Below, in pieces: positions 1 to 8,543 of a DNA stretch of 64,000 nucleotides; the first letter of the stretch is position 1, and the number at the start of each line of letters is the position of its first letter. The notes under the pieces are model-generated. The model had not been told where the DNA came from and made no database searches. It was given only the letters and a program-made list of their open reading frames with translations. The position numbers and the translations under genes are program-made. This DNA comes from Lentilactobacillus otakiensis DSM 19908 = JCM 15040 (GTDB lineage Bacteria; Bacillota; Bacilli; Lactobacillales; Lactobacillaceae), in the NCBI RefSeq assembly GCF_001434145.1, contig NZ_AZED01000014.1, positions 248,001 to 312,000 of the forward strand, given 5' to 3'.

Positions 1-198
1 GATCATGATAAAAACACAATGTTTCACAAACTAACTGACTTGAGTAAGCAATATCCTGGTCAAGTTCCCGTCATCGTTTTTGAAATGCAAACTAAAAAAA
101 CGTGGCAGCTAGACCGAAATCTGTGGTTAAATCAAAGCCAGGATCTTAAAGAACAATTAATCACAATCTTTGGCAGGAATAATGTGGTTTATAAGTAA
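1..198 (+). CDS. dnaE: DNA polymerase III alpha subunit, C-terminal end (partial)
   Basis: The window opens inside a reading frame of 65 codons ending in TAA at 196-198. The peptide contains YPGQVPVIVFEM and ends FGRNNVVYK, which resembles the extreme C-terminus of Gram-positive DnaE polymerases, where a short OB-like region precedes the stop. The catalytic PHP and palm domains lie upstream of the window. The next gene is pyk, 248 bases away. In many lactobacilli dnaE is followed by pfkA and then pyk, which supports the identification but makes the missing pfkA notable. Identification rests on the tail alone and on synteny. Confidence 0.75.
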   Translation, partial: DHDKNTMFHKLTDLSKQYPGQVPVIVFEMQTKKTWQLDRNLWLNQSQDLKEQLITIFGRNNVVYK

Positions 199-315
199 TA
201 TTTTGACTTAATTTTCTACCAACCAGCACTTTTAAGTAAAGGCTTTCATTTGCGGTATGCCTAACTTTCCAATTCTGGCAAAAATTATATAAGTTCATTG
301 ATGCCCAAAAGGTGG

Positions 316-344
316 GCGACAACCCGCGCAAAAAGTGATAAAAT
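316..344 (+). promoter_or_regulatory. Candidate pyk promoter
   Basis: A GCGACA box at 316-321 lies 17 bases before TAAAAT at 339-344, and TGA directly before the -10 box gives an extended -10. It leaves a leader of about 95 bases before pyk. The -35 match is only four of six, so the call rests mainly on the -10 and its position. Confidence 0.35.
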
Positions 345-446
345 ACGATTGAAATCTAAAAGGATACCGATACGTTATTTAAAGTGTTTTTACAACATTT
401 TCAATAGGGTGTTGAGTGCCCAAAAACCGAAGGAGAGATTTTACTT

Positions 447-2204
447 ATGAAGAAAACTAAGATCGTAAGTACATTAGGCCCAGCAAGTACTGATGTCGAA
501 ACAATTACCAAGTTGATTGAGGCTGGAGCTAATGTTTTCCGATTTAACTTTTCACATGGTGACCACCCTGAACATCTTGATCGTATGAACAAGGTTCACG
601 AAGCTGAAAAGAAGACTGGTAAGACTGTTGGAATTATGCTCGATACTAAAGGTGCTGAAATTCGTACCACTGTCCAAAAAGACGGCAAGATCGAATTCCA
701 CACTGGTGATGTTTTCCGTATTTCAATGGACGCAAGTCTTGAGGGTACTAAAGAAAAGATTGCCGTTACCTACCCAGGACTCTTTGACGATGTTCACGAA
801 GGCGGCCATGTACTTTTCGATGATGGTTTGTTGGACACTGTTGTAACCAAAAAAGACGCTGCTAACAAAGAATTAGTGGTAACTGTTCAGAACGACAGCA
901 CCCTTGGTTCACGTAAAGGTGTTAACGCACCTGGCGTTTCAATCAACCTGCCTGGTATTACTGAAAAAGATTCAGATGATATCCGTTTTGGCTTGGACAA
1001 TGACATCGACTTTATTTCAGCATCATTTGTTCGTAAAGCTCAAGATGTTTTGGACATTCGTGAATTGCTTGAAGAAAAGCACATGGAACATGTTCAAATC
1101 TTCCCTAAGATCGAATCACAAGAAGGTATCAACAACTTTGACGATATCATCAAGGTATCTGATGGTTTGATGGTTGCTCGTGGTGACATGGGTGTTGAAA
1201 TTCCAGCAGAAAACGTTCCGTTGGTACAAAAGACTTTGATCAAGAAATGTAACCAACTTGGCAAGCCAGTTATCACCGCTACTCAAATGCTTGATTCAAT
1301 GCAAGAAAATCCACGTCCTACACGTGCCGAAGCTTCTGATGTTGCCAATGCCGTCTTTGATGGTACTGATGCAACCATGCTTTCTGGTGAAAGTGCTAAC
1401 GGTGACTATCCTGTTGAATCAGTTCAAACTATGGCTCGGATCGATGTTAAGGCTGAAAACGCATTTAGCGAATTTGGTACCCCACGTCCTCAATTCGACT
1501 CAAGCGATGTAACTGAATCAATTGGTGACTCAGTTGCCCGTGTTGCTAAAGAATTAGGTGTTCACTGTATCGTTGCTGCAACCCGTTCAGGTTACACTGC
1601 AAAGATGATTTCTAAGTATCATCCAGATGCAGACATCCTTGCCATCACATTTGACGAACGTACTCGTCGTGGTTTGATGGTTAACTGGGGTGTTCACCCA
1701 ATCTTAGTTGACGAAGTTAAGAGCACTGATGAAATCTTTGAATTAGCTTCAAAGAAAGCTCTTGAAACTGGTTTAGCCAAGGAAGGCGATTTGATTATCG
1801 TTACTGCCGGTGTTCCAGTTGGTGAAAGTGGTACTACTAACTTGATGAGAGTTCAACTCATCGGTTCAAAGTTGGTTCAAGGCCAAGGTGTTGGTGACAA
1901 GACTGTTATTGGTAAAGCTGTTGTTGCTAAGAACGCAGCCGATGCTAAGAGCAAGGTTACTGAAGGCAGCATTTTGGTTACTAAGTCAACTGACAAAGAA
2001 TATCTTCCAGCTATCGAAAAGGCCAGCGCCGTTGTTGTTGAAACTGGCGGCTTGACTTCACACGCAGCTGTTGTTGGTATCTCAATGGGTATTCCAGTTG
2101 TTGTTGGTGCCCAAAACGCTACCACCAAGATTTCCGACGGTGAATTAATCACTGTTGATTCACATCGTGGTGTGATTTATCACGGTGCTTCATCATCAAT
2201 CTAA
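447..2204 (+). CDS. pyk: Pyruvate kinase with C-terminal PEP-utiliser domain
   Basis: Pyruvate kinase makes pyruvate and ATP from phosphoenolpyruvate and ADP, the last step of glycolysis, in the cytosol. The protein has 585 residues. It begins MKKTKIVSTLGPAS, the usual N-terminus, and carries the active-site region MVARGDMGVEIP and ATQMLDSM. After about residue 475 comes the extra domain found in Bacillus-type enzymes, related to the phosphohistidine domain of PEP-utilising enzymes, with GGLTSHAAVVG. An AGGAGAG site lies 9 bases before the ATG. The gene is monocistronic, ending in a strong terminator. It normally follows pfkA, which is absent here. Codon use is that of a highly expressed gene. 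Confidence 0.97.
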   Translation: MKKTKIVSTLGPASTDVETITKLIEAGANVFRFNFSHGDHPEHLDRMNKVHEAEKKTGKTVGIMLDTKGAEIRTTVQKDGKIEFHTGDVFRISMDASLEGTKEKIAVTYPGLFDDVHEGGHVLFDDGLLDTVVTKKDAANKELVVTVQNDSTLGSRKGVNAPGVSINLPGITEKDSDDIRFGLDNDIDFISASFVRKAQDVLDIRELLEEKHMEHVQIFPKIESQEGINNFDDIIKVSDGLMVARGDMGVEIPAENVPLVQKTLIKKCNQLGKPVITATQMLDSMQENPRPTRAEASDVANAVFDGTDATMLSGESANGDYPVESVQTMARIDVKAENAFSEFGTPRPQFDSSDVTESIGDSVARVAKELGVHCIVAATRSGYTAKMISKYHPDADILAITFDERTRRGLMVNWGVHPILVDEVKSTDEIFELASKKALETGLAKEGDLIIVTAGVPVGESGTTNLMRVQLIGSKLVQGQGVGDKTVIGKAVVAKNAADAKSKVTEGSILVTKSTDKEYLPAIEKASAVVVETGGLTSHAAVVGISMGIPVVVGAQNATTKISDGELITVDSHRGVIYHGASSSI

Positions 2205-2236
2205 ATTTAACTTGTGAGTGATCACAATTAATAATG

Positions 2237-2272
2237 ACAGGTCCGGGCGGTTAATCCGTTCGGACCTGTTTG
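2237..2272 (+). terminator. Rho-independent terminator of pyk
   Basis: The arms 2237-2250 and 2256-2269 pair over 14 base pairs including two G-U pairs, around the loop TTAAT. A short T-rich tail follows. Confidence 0.8.
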
Positions 2273-2290
2273 TGATTATTGATCCCGCGG

Positions 2291-2319
2291 TCGAAATTTT
2301 CCTTGAAAACGTGTAAAAT
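2291..2319 (+). promoter_or_regulatory. Candidate promoter of the cvfB-xerD-scpAB operon
   Basis: TCGAAA at 2291-2296 and TAAAAT at 2314-2319 are spaced by 17 bases and stand about 30 bases before the cvfB start, directly after the pyk terminator. The -35 match is moderate. Confidence 0.45.
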
Positions 2320-2350
2320 AAGAACAAGATGGATTAGATCGGAGATAAGC

Positions 2351-3211
2351 ATGAATAATATTATTGCGCAAGTGTTGACTGGTAAGGTCATCGATGAAAA
2401 TGACAAGGACTATTACGTTCAGATTGAGGGAGAAACTTTTCTGCTCGACAAAACTGAAGTCAAGAAACCTTTGAAGATCGGTGCTAATTTTACTGGTTTC
2501 ACTTATGAAAATGAACAGCATAAAATGCAAATTACAAGAAATATTCCAGACATCCGCCGCGATCATTACGGATTTGCGACAGTTGTGAAGGAAAAGTTTG
2601 GGTTGGGTGTCTTTGTGGACATCGGTTTGCCTAACAAAGATGTCGTGGTTTCAATCGATGAATTGCCAACCGTTCGCTCATTGTGGCCACAAGATGGCGA
2701 CAAGCTGCTGATTGACTTAACGGTTGATAACAAGAACCGAATTTGGGGCCATCTGGCCGATGAGGAGATCTTTGCGGCAATTGCCAAACCAGCCAAGGAT
2801 GATTTGCAGAACAAGAACCTGAAGGCACGGGCATATCGCTTGAAGATTTCTGGTACCCGTCTGTTAACAGAAGACTATAATTTAGCTTTTCTGCACCCAG
2901 ATGAACGGTTAATGGAGCCGCGACTGGGAGAAGAAGTTGAAGGCCGTGTGATTGGAATGCTGCGTGATGGCAGTGTCAATATTTCGACCAAGCCGCGAGC
3001 TTACCAAGAGATTGGCGAAGATGCGCAAATGATTTTAGCTGCAATTGTGCATACTGATGATAAACAGCTCGCCTTCAGCGACAAGAGCACGCCGGACTCA
3101 ATCAAGGATTACTTTGGTATAAGTAAGGGCGCTTTCAAACGTGCGTTGGGTCATCTGCTCAAAGAGAATTTGATTGTTCAAGAAGACGGTCACATTTCAT
3201 TAAAGAAGTAG
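2351..3211 (+). CDS. cvfB: CvfB-family S1-like RNA-binding protein
   Basis: A 286-residue protein with S1-type OB folds in series followed by a C-terminal winged-helix segment, the arrangement of CvfB (YitL), an RNA-binding regulator that affects virulence-gene expression in Staphylococcus. Visible S1 signatures are GFATVVKEKFGLGVFVDIG near residue 75 and VEGRVIGMLRDGSVNIS near residue 195. The last 60 residues (DYFGISKGAFKRALGHLL) look like the winged helix. The ATG at 2351 follows GGAGATAAGC. An in-frame upstream ATG exists at 2279, but it would place the protein start inside the promoter. The gene is first in an operon with xerD, 9 bases downstream. Confidence 0.88.
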   Translation: MNNIIAQVLTGKVIDENDKDYYVQIEGETFLLDKTEVKKPLKIGANFTGFTYENEQHKMQITRNIPDIRRDHYGFATVVKEKFGLGVFVDIGLPNKDVVVSIDELPTVRSLWPQDGDKLLIDLTVDNKNRIWGHLADEEIFAAIAKPAKDDLQNKNLKARAYRLKISGTRLLTEDYNLAFLHPDERLMEPRLGEEVEGRVIGMLRDGSVNISTKPRAYQEIGEDAQMILAAIVHTDDKQLAFSDKSTPDSIKDYFGISKGAFKRALGHLLKENLIVQEDGHISLKK

Positions 3212-3220
3212 GGTCTTAAC

Positions 3221-4108
3221 ATGCACGAACAAATTGAGGACTATCTTCATTATTTGAGAGTTGAACGCGGGCTTTCAGACAATACAATTAAAAGCTATCG
3301 GCAGGATTTGCAAGAGGCCGGTGCTTTTTTTGACAAGCATGCCAGCTCACTGAAAAAGATTGACCAGTTTGTCATTCTGAATTATCTGGAGACCTTGCAG
3401 CAGCAACATAAGGCACGCAATACGATAATTCGTGTCGTTTCAACGTTGCGGCGGTTCTTCCAATATCTGGTTCAATTCAATGTCATCAAAGATGATCCGA
3501 TGTTGAAAGTCGATTCGCCCAAGAAGGCGCAAACCCTGCCGGATGTGTTGACCGTGACGGAGGTTAATCAATTGCTGTCAATGCCGGATGTCCACAAAAA
3601 GTTGGGTGTTCGTGACCGGGCCATTTTGGAAACCCTCTACGCCACCGGACTGCGGGTTAGTGAATTGGTCAACCTCAAGTTAGGCGACCTTCATTTGCCG
3701 ATGAATCTCCTGCAGACAATTGGTAAAGGTGACAAGGAGCGGATCATTCCGATTAGCGATGTGGCGATCGACTGGTTGAATCAATACATGAAAACGACTC
3801 GGGTGCAGCTGCTCTCAGGAAAGCCCAATACGGAATACTTGTTTTTGAACGCCCACGGGCGTCAATTGACTCGCCAAGCAATTTGGCAGATGATCAAGAA
3901 GTATGTTCACCAAGCAGGCATTAAGCGTCATGTGACACCACATACATTGCGGCATTCATTTGCGACGCATTTGTTGGAAAATGGGGCCGACTTACGAATT
4001 GTTCAGGAATTGTTGGGCCACTCGGATATCTCGACAACTCAGATTTATACACATGTTTCGCATAAACATTTGACCGAAGTCTATAATAAATTTCATCCAA
4101 GAGCATAA
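3221..4108 (+). CDS. xerD: Tyrosine recombinase XerD
   Basis: XerD acts with XerC or XerS at dif sites to resolve chromosome dimers at the division septum. The 295-residue protein has the N-terminal SAM-like DNA-binding domain (residues 1-90, HYLRVERGLSDNTIKSY) and the catalytic domain. The catalytic tetrad is visible: Arg in ATGLRVSEL, His-x-x-Arg in HTLRHSFATHLL, His in LLGHSD and the Tyr nucleophile in TTQIYTHVS. Full length. It sits between cvfB and ribT, ahead of scpAB, so chromosome segregation functions are grouped. Confidence 0.95.
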   Translation: MHEQIEDYLHYLRVERGLSDNTIKSYRQDLQEAGAFFDKHASSLKKIDQFVILNYLETLQQQHKARNTIIRVVSTLRRFFQYLVQFNVIKDDPMLKVDSPKKAQTLPDVLTVTEVNQLLSMPDVHKKLGVRDRAILETLYATGLRVSELVNLKLGDLHLPMNLLQTIGKGDKERIIPISDVAIDWLNQYMKTTRVQLLSGKPNTEYLFLNAHGRQLTRQAIWQMIKKYVHQAGIKRHVTPHTLRHSFATHLLENGADLRIVQELLGHSDISTTQIYTHVSHKHLTEVYNKFHPRA

Positions 4109-4125
4109 TTAGCGAGGTTAGATAA

Positions 4126-4488
4126 ATGTTATATCAATACCGAAAAGATTATGAAAAAATAACCATGGGCCTGTTTTCACTGGTTTCTGAACTTCAAAAT
4201 ATGGATTTGGTAGCTCAAGAAATGAACTGGTACGCCGCTAAAGACAACCGACTGATTTATCTGTGGCGGGATCCTTCCAATAACTGGTCGGGGTTAGTTG
4301 GCATTGAACTCCAAAATGAGCAACTATTGGTTCACCAATTGGTATTGACGCCACAAAGCGTCAGCCAAGGAAACTACAACCGAATTTTTGATGACCTTCA
4401 AGATCTTTATCCAAAATACAAGATTGTGGTTGGCTTTGAAAATCGCGCAGCCTGGGAAAAATGGGAGAACGCAACTAACCATGCCTGA
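4126..4488 (+). CDS. ribT: RibT-family GNAT-like protein
   Basis: A 120-residue protein like RibT, the small GNAT-type protein that ends the riboflavin operon in Bacillus subtilis and lies just before scpA there. No catalytic function is established for the family. Here the riboflavin genes are missing and ribT has stayed next to scpA, overlapping it by 8 bases, so it is probably translationally coupled to it. Conserved-looking stretches are LYLWRDPSNNWSGLVGIE and YNRIFDDLQDLYP. The start is the ATG at 4126 after GCGAGG. The name rests on family resemblance and synteny. Confidence 0.75.
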   Translation: MLYQYRKDYEKITMGLFSLVSELQNMDLVAQEMNWYAAKDNRLIYLWRDPSNNWSGLVGIELQNEQLLVHQLVLTPQSVSQGNYNRIFDDLQDLYPKYKIVVGFENRAAWEKWENATNHA

Positions 4489-5230
4489 CACAAAACAGCC
4501 AGAACTACATTTGAATGATTTCGATGGGCCGCTTGAAGTCCTCCTGCATCTGATTCAGGAATCTAAAATGGATATCTATGACATCCAAATTTCCAAGATT
4601 ACTGAACAATATATGCAATATATTTATGATGCTCAACAATTGAATTTAGAAATTGTCGGTGAGTATTTCGTGATGGCCGCCAAATTGATGGTAATCAAGT
4701 CAAAGTTGCTGCTGCCAACAATTACTGATGATGATCCTGATGAGACCCAAGCCGATCCACGTGAGGAGTTGGTCTCCCAACTTCTGAACTACAAACGGTA
4801 TAAGCTGGTGGCTGCTGACATGAAAAAGCGGGAGGCCCGTCGACGGGAAAGCTTTACCCGCTCAGAGTTAACGATGCCCCCGACCAAAGAAGAACTAATC
4901 CAGCCATCACCATTTAACAGTGGTGATATCATGGCCAGTTATGTGGATGCGTTGAAGCAATTTAAGTACAACAAACCGATGTCGACGGTTATCCACGAGT
5001 GGGAATTCACAATTGAAGGCCAGAGCCAGCGGGTTCGTGAGCTTTTAAGCCAAAGTCGTGACCAAATTTCCTTTGACAAACTGGTTGCCAATTCGACTCA
5101 AACTGAGGAAGTGGTGACTGATTTTCTGGCGATTTTGGAAATGGCGAAGTATAACGAAGTTCGGTTAAATCAGTCCGATGTTAAATCGGCAATCCAAATT
5201 CGAAAGGGGCCCGGATACGTTGATCAGTAA
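4481..5230 (+). CDS. scpA: Segregation and condensation protein A (kleisin)
   Basis: ScpA is the kleisin that bridges the head domains of SMC and binds a dimer of ScpB in the bacterial condensin complex, which compacts and separates newly copied chromosome origins. The 249-residue protein starts MPDTKQPELHLNDFDGPLEVL. The LxxFDGPLxLLLxLI motif is the family hallmark. Its C-terminus (DFLAILEMAKYNEVRL) is the winged helix that binds SMC. The ATG at 4481 is preceded by GGGAGAA and lies inside the end of ribT. The gene overlaps scpB, so the two subunits should be made together. Confidence 0.95.
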   Translation: MPDTKQPELHLNDFDGPLEVLLHLIQESKMDIYDIQISKITEQYMQYIYDAQQLNLEIVGEYFVMAAKLMVIKSKLLLPTITDDDPDETQADPREELVSQLLNYKRYKLVAADMKKREARRRESFTRSELTMPPTKEELIQPSPFNSGDIMASYVDALKQFKYNKPMSTVIHEWEFTIEGQSQRVRELLSQSRDQISFDKLVANSTQTEEVVTDFLAILEMAKYNEVRLNQSDVKSAIQIRKGPGYVDQ

Positions 5231-5801
5231 TTTAGCAAAAATTGAATCACTCTTGTACGCATCCGGTGACCAAGGGATCACCCTTCGGCAGATTTCTCAG
5301 CGGACTGCATTAACGGTTGCCGCGTGTCGGCAATTGTTGGAGAAGATTGTTGAGAAATATGCCCAAGATGAAGATAGTGGTCTCAAAGTATTTGTCAGCG
5401 ACAACGTTTATCGATTGGGCACTAAGGAAGAATTATCCGAATTGGTTGGAGACTACGTCAATGACGCTAAGCCACGGGTTTTGTCCGAGGCGGCGTTGGA
5501 AACCATTTCAATTATTATGTATAATCAGCCGATCACCAGAATTGAGATCGATCAGATCCGGGGCGTCAACAGCTCAGCTATCTTGCATCGACTGGTGAAT
5601 CAGGATCTGATTGAAGTGACTGGCATTAAAGACGAAGTCGGCAATCCCAAGCAGTATGGCATTACCAATTTTGGTTTAGATTACTTCGGACTGAAATCAT
5701 TAAAGGACTTGCCGCCACTGCCCAAGGATGAAGTTCTTGACGATGACACCAGCGATTCATTGTTAACCCGTTTTAATAAGGAAATTGATCAAAAAAATTA
5801 G
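5220..5801 (+). CDS. scpB: Segregation and condensation protein B
   Basis: ScpB forms a dimer of winged-helix proteins that docks on ScpA in the SMC complex. I place the start at TTG 5220, giving 193 residues that begin (M)ISNLAKIESLLYASGDQG, the usual family N-terminus, with AAAGGGG upstream. An ATG at 5178 would add 14 residues with no family match. The motif SEAALETISIIMYNQPITRIEIDQIRG (split here: SEAALETISIIMYNQP then ITRIEIDQIRG) is typical of the second winged helix. The gene overlaps the end of scpA. Confidence 0.93.
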   Translation: MISNLAKIESLLYASGDQGITLRQISQRTALTVAACRQLLEKIVEKYAQDEDSGLKVFVSDNVYRLGTKEELSELVGDYVNDAKPRVLSEAALETISIIMYNQPITRIEIDQIRGVNSSAILHRLVNQDLIEVTGIKDEVGNPKQYGITNFGLDYFGLKSLKDLPPLPKDEVLDDDTSDSLLTRFNKEIDQKN

Positions 5802-5812
5802 GAGGTGGATGT

Positions 5813-6541
5813 ATGAACGAACAACGTTTACAAAAAGTGATTGCCCATGCGGGAGTTGCATCCCGACGGAAGGCTGAAGATTTAATTGCAACCGGCCACG
5901 TGAAAGTTAACGGCGAGGTTGTTAAGGAATTGGGAACTAAAGTGACGCCCAACGACGAGGTTAAAGTCGATGAGGTGCCGATTTCAAAGGAAGCCCCAGT
6001 GTATTATCTGCTTTATAAGCCACGCGGCGTCATTACCGCCGTGACTGACGACAAACATCGTAAGACGGTTGTCGACATTTTGGACGAAGTGCCTGAACGA
6101 ATTTACCCAGTTGGGCGTCTGGACTACGACACGTCAGGTTTGCTGTTGTTAACCAACGATGGTGATTTGGATAACAAATTGACCCATCCTAAATATGAAG
6201 TTGAAAAGACTTACGTTGCCAAGGTGAAAGGGATTGTCACCAATGACGATCTCAAGCACTTGCGGACCGGTGTTGTGATTGAACATCGTAAAACTGCCAA
6301 AGCAAAGACCAAATTGATCCGCACCAACAAGGATTCATCAATTGTTCAATTGACAATTCACGAAGGTCGTAATCATCAGGTCAAAAATATGTTTGAAAAA
6401 ATCGGTCACCCGGTTGAAAAATTAAGCCGGGAGACATACGGCTTCTTAACCTTGAAAGGTTTACAACCGGGCGATTATCGGCCACTTAAGCCACATGAAG
6501 TTGAAGAGCTGAAAGAATTGACCGACAAGACAAATCGTTGA
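5813..6541 (+). CDS. rluB: Pseudouridine synthase, RluB/RsuA family
   Basis: The enzyme converts a uridine in 23S rRNA to pseudouridine, by analogy with B. subtilis RluB, which lies after scpB. The 242-residue protein has an N-terminal S4 RNA-binding domain (LQKVIAHAGVASRRKAEDLI) and the catalytic domain, with the nucleophilic Asp in GRLDYDTSGLLLLTNDG and the motif EGRNHQVKNMF. A perfect AGGAGGTGG site precedes the ATG. It is the last gene of the operon. The promoter of ribU overlaps its stop codon. Confidence 0.94.
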   Translation: MNEQRLQKVIAHAGVASRRKAEDLIATGHVKVNGEVVKELGTKVTPNDEVKVDEVPISKEAPVYYLLYKPRGVITAVTDDKHRKTVVDILDEVPERIYPVGRLDYDTSGLLLLTNDGDLDNKLTHPKYEVEKTYVAKVKGIVTNDDLKHLRTGVVIEHRKTAKAKTKLIRTNKDSSIVQLTIHEGRNHQVKNMFEKIGHPVEKLSRETYGFLTLKGLQPGDYRPLKPHEVEELKELTDKTNR

Positions 6542-6565
6542 CATTCAATTCAGTTCTGCTATATT
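6538..6565 (+). promoter_or_regulatory. Promoter of the riboswitch-ribU transcript
   Basis: A perfect TTGACA at 6538-6543 is followed after 16 bases by TATATT at 6560-6565, with TGC in front as an extended -10. The -35 box overlaps the rluB stop codon. The start of transcription would fall about 15 bases before the riboswitch. Confidence 0.8.
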
Positions 6566-6584
6566 TAAGTTAATTAAATTGGTT

Positions 6585-6700
6585 TATCTTCAGGGCAGGG
6601 TGTGATTCCCGACCGGCGGTGATAGTCCGCGACTCACGAGTGATCGTGCTGAGCTGGTGAAATTCCAGTGCCGACAGTAAAGTCTGGTATGTAGAAGATT
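6585..6700 (+). promoter_or_regulatory. FMN riboswitch (RFN element)
   Basis: The conserved core of the FMN aptamer is directly readable: ATCTTCAGGGCAGGGTG at the 5' side, then GATTCCCGACCGGCGG, GAGCTGGTGAAATTCCAG, GCCGACAGT and the closing GTAGAAGAT, which pairs with the first ATCTTC. It binds flavin mononucleotide. With the downstream hairpin at 6721-6753 it should switch ribU off when FMN is plentiful, by premature transcription termination. Confidence 0.96.
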
Positions 6701-6720
6701 AAATTTTACACGCTTTTTAT

Positions 6721-6757
6721 GATGCCCTGACAAATTCTTTTTGTCAGGGCATCTTTT
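6721..6757 (+). terminator. Expression-platform terminator of the FMN riboswitch
   Basis: Perfect 12-base-pair stem (6721-6732 with 6742-6753, GATGCCCTGACA) followed by TTTT. It lies between the aptamer and ribU, as in transcription-terminating riboswitches. Confidence 0.9.
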
Positions 6758-6789
6758 GAAGATTGACCATTGGAGGAGAGGTTTTTTCA

Positions 6790-7374
6790 ATGGAAAATAG
6801 TGGTAAGCATGCACAGTTTGCAACAACTCGGTTAGTGGAAATGTCTGTTTTTGCAGGTCTTTCTTATGTTTTGATGTTTTTGTCAGTGCCGATCATTCCG
6901 ATCGTGCCATACATGCGGTTGGATTTAGCTGATATGCCGATTTTACTGGGGACCGTTTTATTTGGACCGGTTGGCGGCATGACGATTGCTGGTTTAAAAG
7001 CGTTGCTGTACTGGGTCACTACCGGTGCAGACGTGATTAACTTCATCGGTGTCGGGTCATCATTAATTTCATCGTTAGTCTTAATTTGGGCCTACTATTT
7101 GGCTGATCGCCTGTTTTCATTTACCAGCGGTTGGAAGAAGGCCAGTCTGGTCGTCTTGACGATGGCGGTTTCCTTGACGATCATTATGTCGCTCACCAAT
7201 TGGTTAGGCGTCATTCCACTTTACATGAATTTGATCGGTATGAAGCTGGGCTTCCCACTTGCCACTGTGATTTTATCTGGAGTGGTTCCCTTCAACTTCA
7301 TTAAAGGAATTGTCGTCGGGGCGGTCTTTTATCTGATTAAAAACAGTTTCCTGCCGCGCTTAAAGTTTCGGTAA
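6790..7374 (+). CDS. ribU: Riboflavin ECF transporter substrate-binding subunit
   Basis: RibU is the membrane S-component that binds riboflavin and works with the shared ECF energising module, which is not in this window. The 194-residue protein has about six hydrophobic segments, beginning with LVEMSVFAGLSYVLMFLSVP. The stretch LDLADMPILLGTVLFGP is typical of the family. The ATG at 6790 follows GGAGGAGAGG. An upstream TTG at 6763 would lie inside the riboswitch terminator region. Control by the FMN riboswitch strongly supports the function. No riboflavin biosynthesis operon is visible here, so uptake may be the main supply (inference). Confidence 0.95.
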   Translation: MENSGKHAQFATTRLVEMSVFAGLSYVLMFLSVPIIPIVPYMRLDLADMPILLGTVLFGPVGGMTIAGLKALLYWVTTGADVINFIGVGSSLISSLVLIWAYYLADRLFSFTSGWKKASLVVLTMAVSLTIIMSLTNWLGVIPLYMNLIGMKLGFPLATVILSGVVPFNFIKGIVVGAVFYLIKNSFLPRLKFR

Positions 7375-7431
7375 AATTCAGTAGTCACATTCAAAACGTT
7401 TCGTATATAATTAAATAGTGAGTACTCTTAG

Positions 7432-7470
7432 AAGCTAGGACAAACTTACCGGTTTGGACTGGCTTTTTGT
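7432..7470 (+). terminator. Hairpin ahead of ypbB, likely ribU terminator
   Basis: Arms 7432-7445 and 7452-7465 pair over 14 positions with an internal two-base mismatch around the loop TTACCG, followed by TTTTGTTT. It lies 58 bases after ribU and only about 20 bases before the ypbB start, so it could instead attenuate ypbB. Confidence 0.65.
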
Positions 7471-7484
7471 TTGGAGGTTTATAC

Positions 7485-8543
7485 ATGGAGTTAGGCATTC
7501 TCTTGTTAATATTTGGAAGCGATCGGCAGTTTCGCCGCGTCAAGGCAGTCAAAAATACCTTGCGTGGGCGACGAACAGTTTCCAATTTATACTGGGCATT
7601 GCAGTACGGAATGCTTGATTTTGTGGACGCATTGCATGGCGAGCAATTCGGTGATGACCAAAAGACGTTGACTGCATTAAAGTCACAGGGATTGGTTGAT
7701 GCCGATGATGCGTTTCAGATTCAGTTAACGCCCAAGGGGATTACTCAGCAGCAACAATACTTGAACCAGTTAATGCCACTGAAATATTTGGCGATCGCTT
7801 CCAAATATGACGTTGCCAAATTCATGCAGCGATTCAGTTTTGCTGTCCAAATTGTTTCCGAATATAGTTACGGTAACTCTAAATACTATCCGCAAAGAAT
7901 TGATTACTTTGAAGATCAACTGTTGAAACGTTGGTTTGTTCAAAATAAAGAAAATGATTTACCGAATCATTTTCACAAAGAGCTGAATGACTTTTTGGGT
8001 GATCTTGGAGATGATCACTTGGCGGACACCTTCACTGAAAGTTTGATTGGGCATCATTTTTCGGGATTAACTGCGGATCAGATCGCATCTCAACACCAAG
8101 TGCCGGCTACAATCATTGAGCTTCAGTGGCTTCAGCTGTATGGTAAGCTGCTGACCAATTTATTAAGTCTGCCGAAGAACAATGTCTTTTCAATGCTGAC
8201 AGCCGACTTGGAAAAGCCGATTGTTTCCAACAGTGCCAGGGAAACGTTTGATATGTTTCTCCGTCAGGGGGATGGAAATCTGGGACTGATCTCAAAGCGT
8301 CGTAAAATCAAATTGACCACGGTTTATGAGCACTTGCTGGAAGCGGCGATAATGGCGCCTGTTAAGGGGTTCCCATATCAAGCCCTGATTTCGTCAGATT
8401 TAATGGGCCAGTTACGGGCACATCAACCAGAAAATGTGGGTGACTGGAATTTTCAGGATGCCAGTCATGCAATTCCCAACTTAGAATTCTTTCAGTTTCG
8501 ACTTTTTCAAATCTATAGGAGCAAATCGACTGATGAAGATTAA
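7485..8543 (+). CDS. ypbB: YpbB-like helix-turn-helix protein
   Basis: A 352-residue protein encoded directly before and overlapping recQ, as YpbB is in B. subtilis. The family has a C-terminal helix-turn-helix domain, here around HLLEAAIMAPVKGFPYQALI and, further N-terminal, DQIASQHQVPATIIELQW. Its function is not known. The constant pairing with RecQ suggests a role in DNA repair or in targeting the helicase (inference). The ATG at 7485 follows GGAGG with good spacing. An in-frame ATG 18 bases upstream precedes the ribosome-binding site and is rejected. B. subtilis also has a ferredoxin gene here, which is absent. Confidence 0.8.
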   Translation: MELGILLLIFGSDRQFRRVKAVKNTLRGRRTVSNLYWALQYGMLDFVDALHGEQFGDDQKTLTALKSQGLVDADDAFQIQLTPKGITQQQQYLNQLMPLKYLAIASKYDVAKFMQRFSFAVQIVSEYSYGNSKYYPQRIDYFEDQLLKRWFVQNKENDLPNHFHKELNDFLGDLGDDHLADTFTESLIGHHFSGLTADQIASQHQVPATIIELQWLQLYGKLLTNLLSLPKNNVFSMLTADLEKPIVSNSARETFDMFLRQGDGNLGLISKRRKIKLTTVYEHLLEAAIMAPVKGFPYQALISSDLMGQLRAHQPENVGDWNFQDASHAIPNLEFFQFRLFQIYRSKSTDED

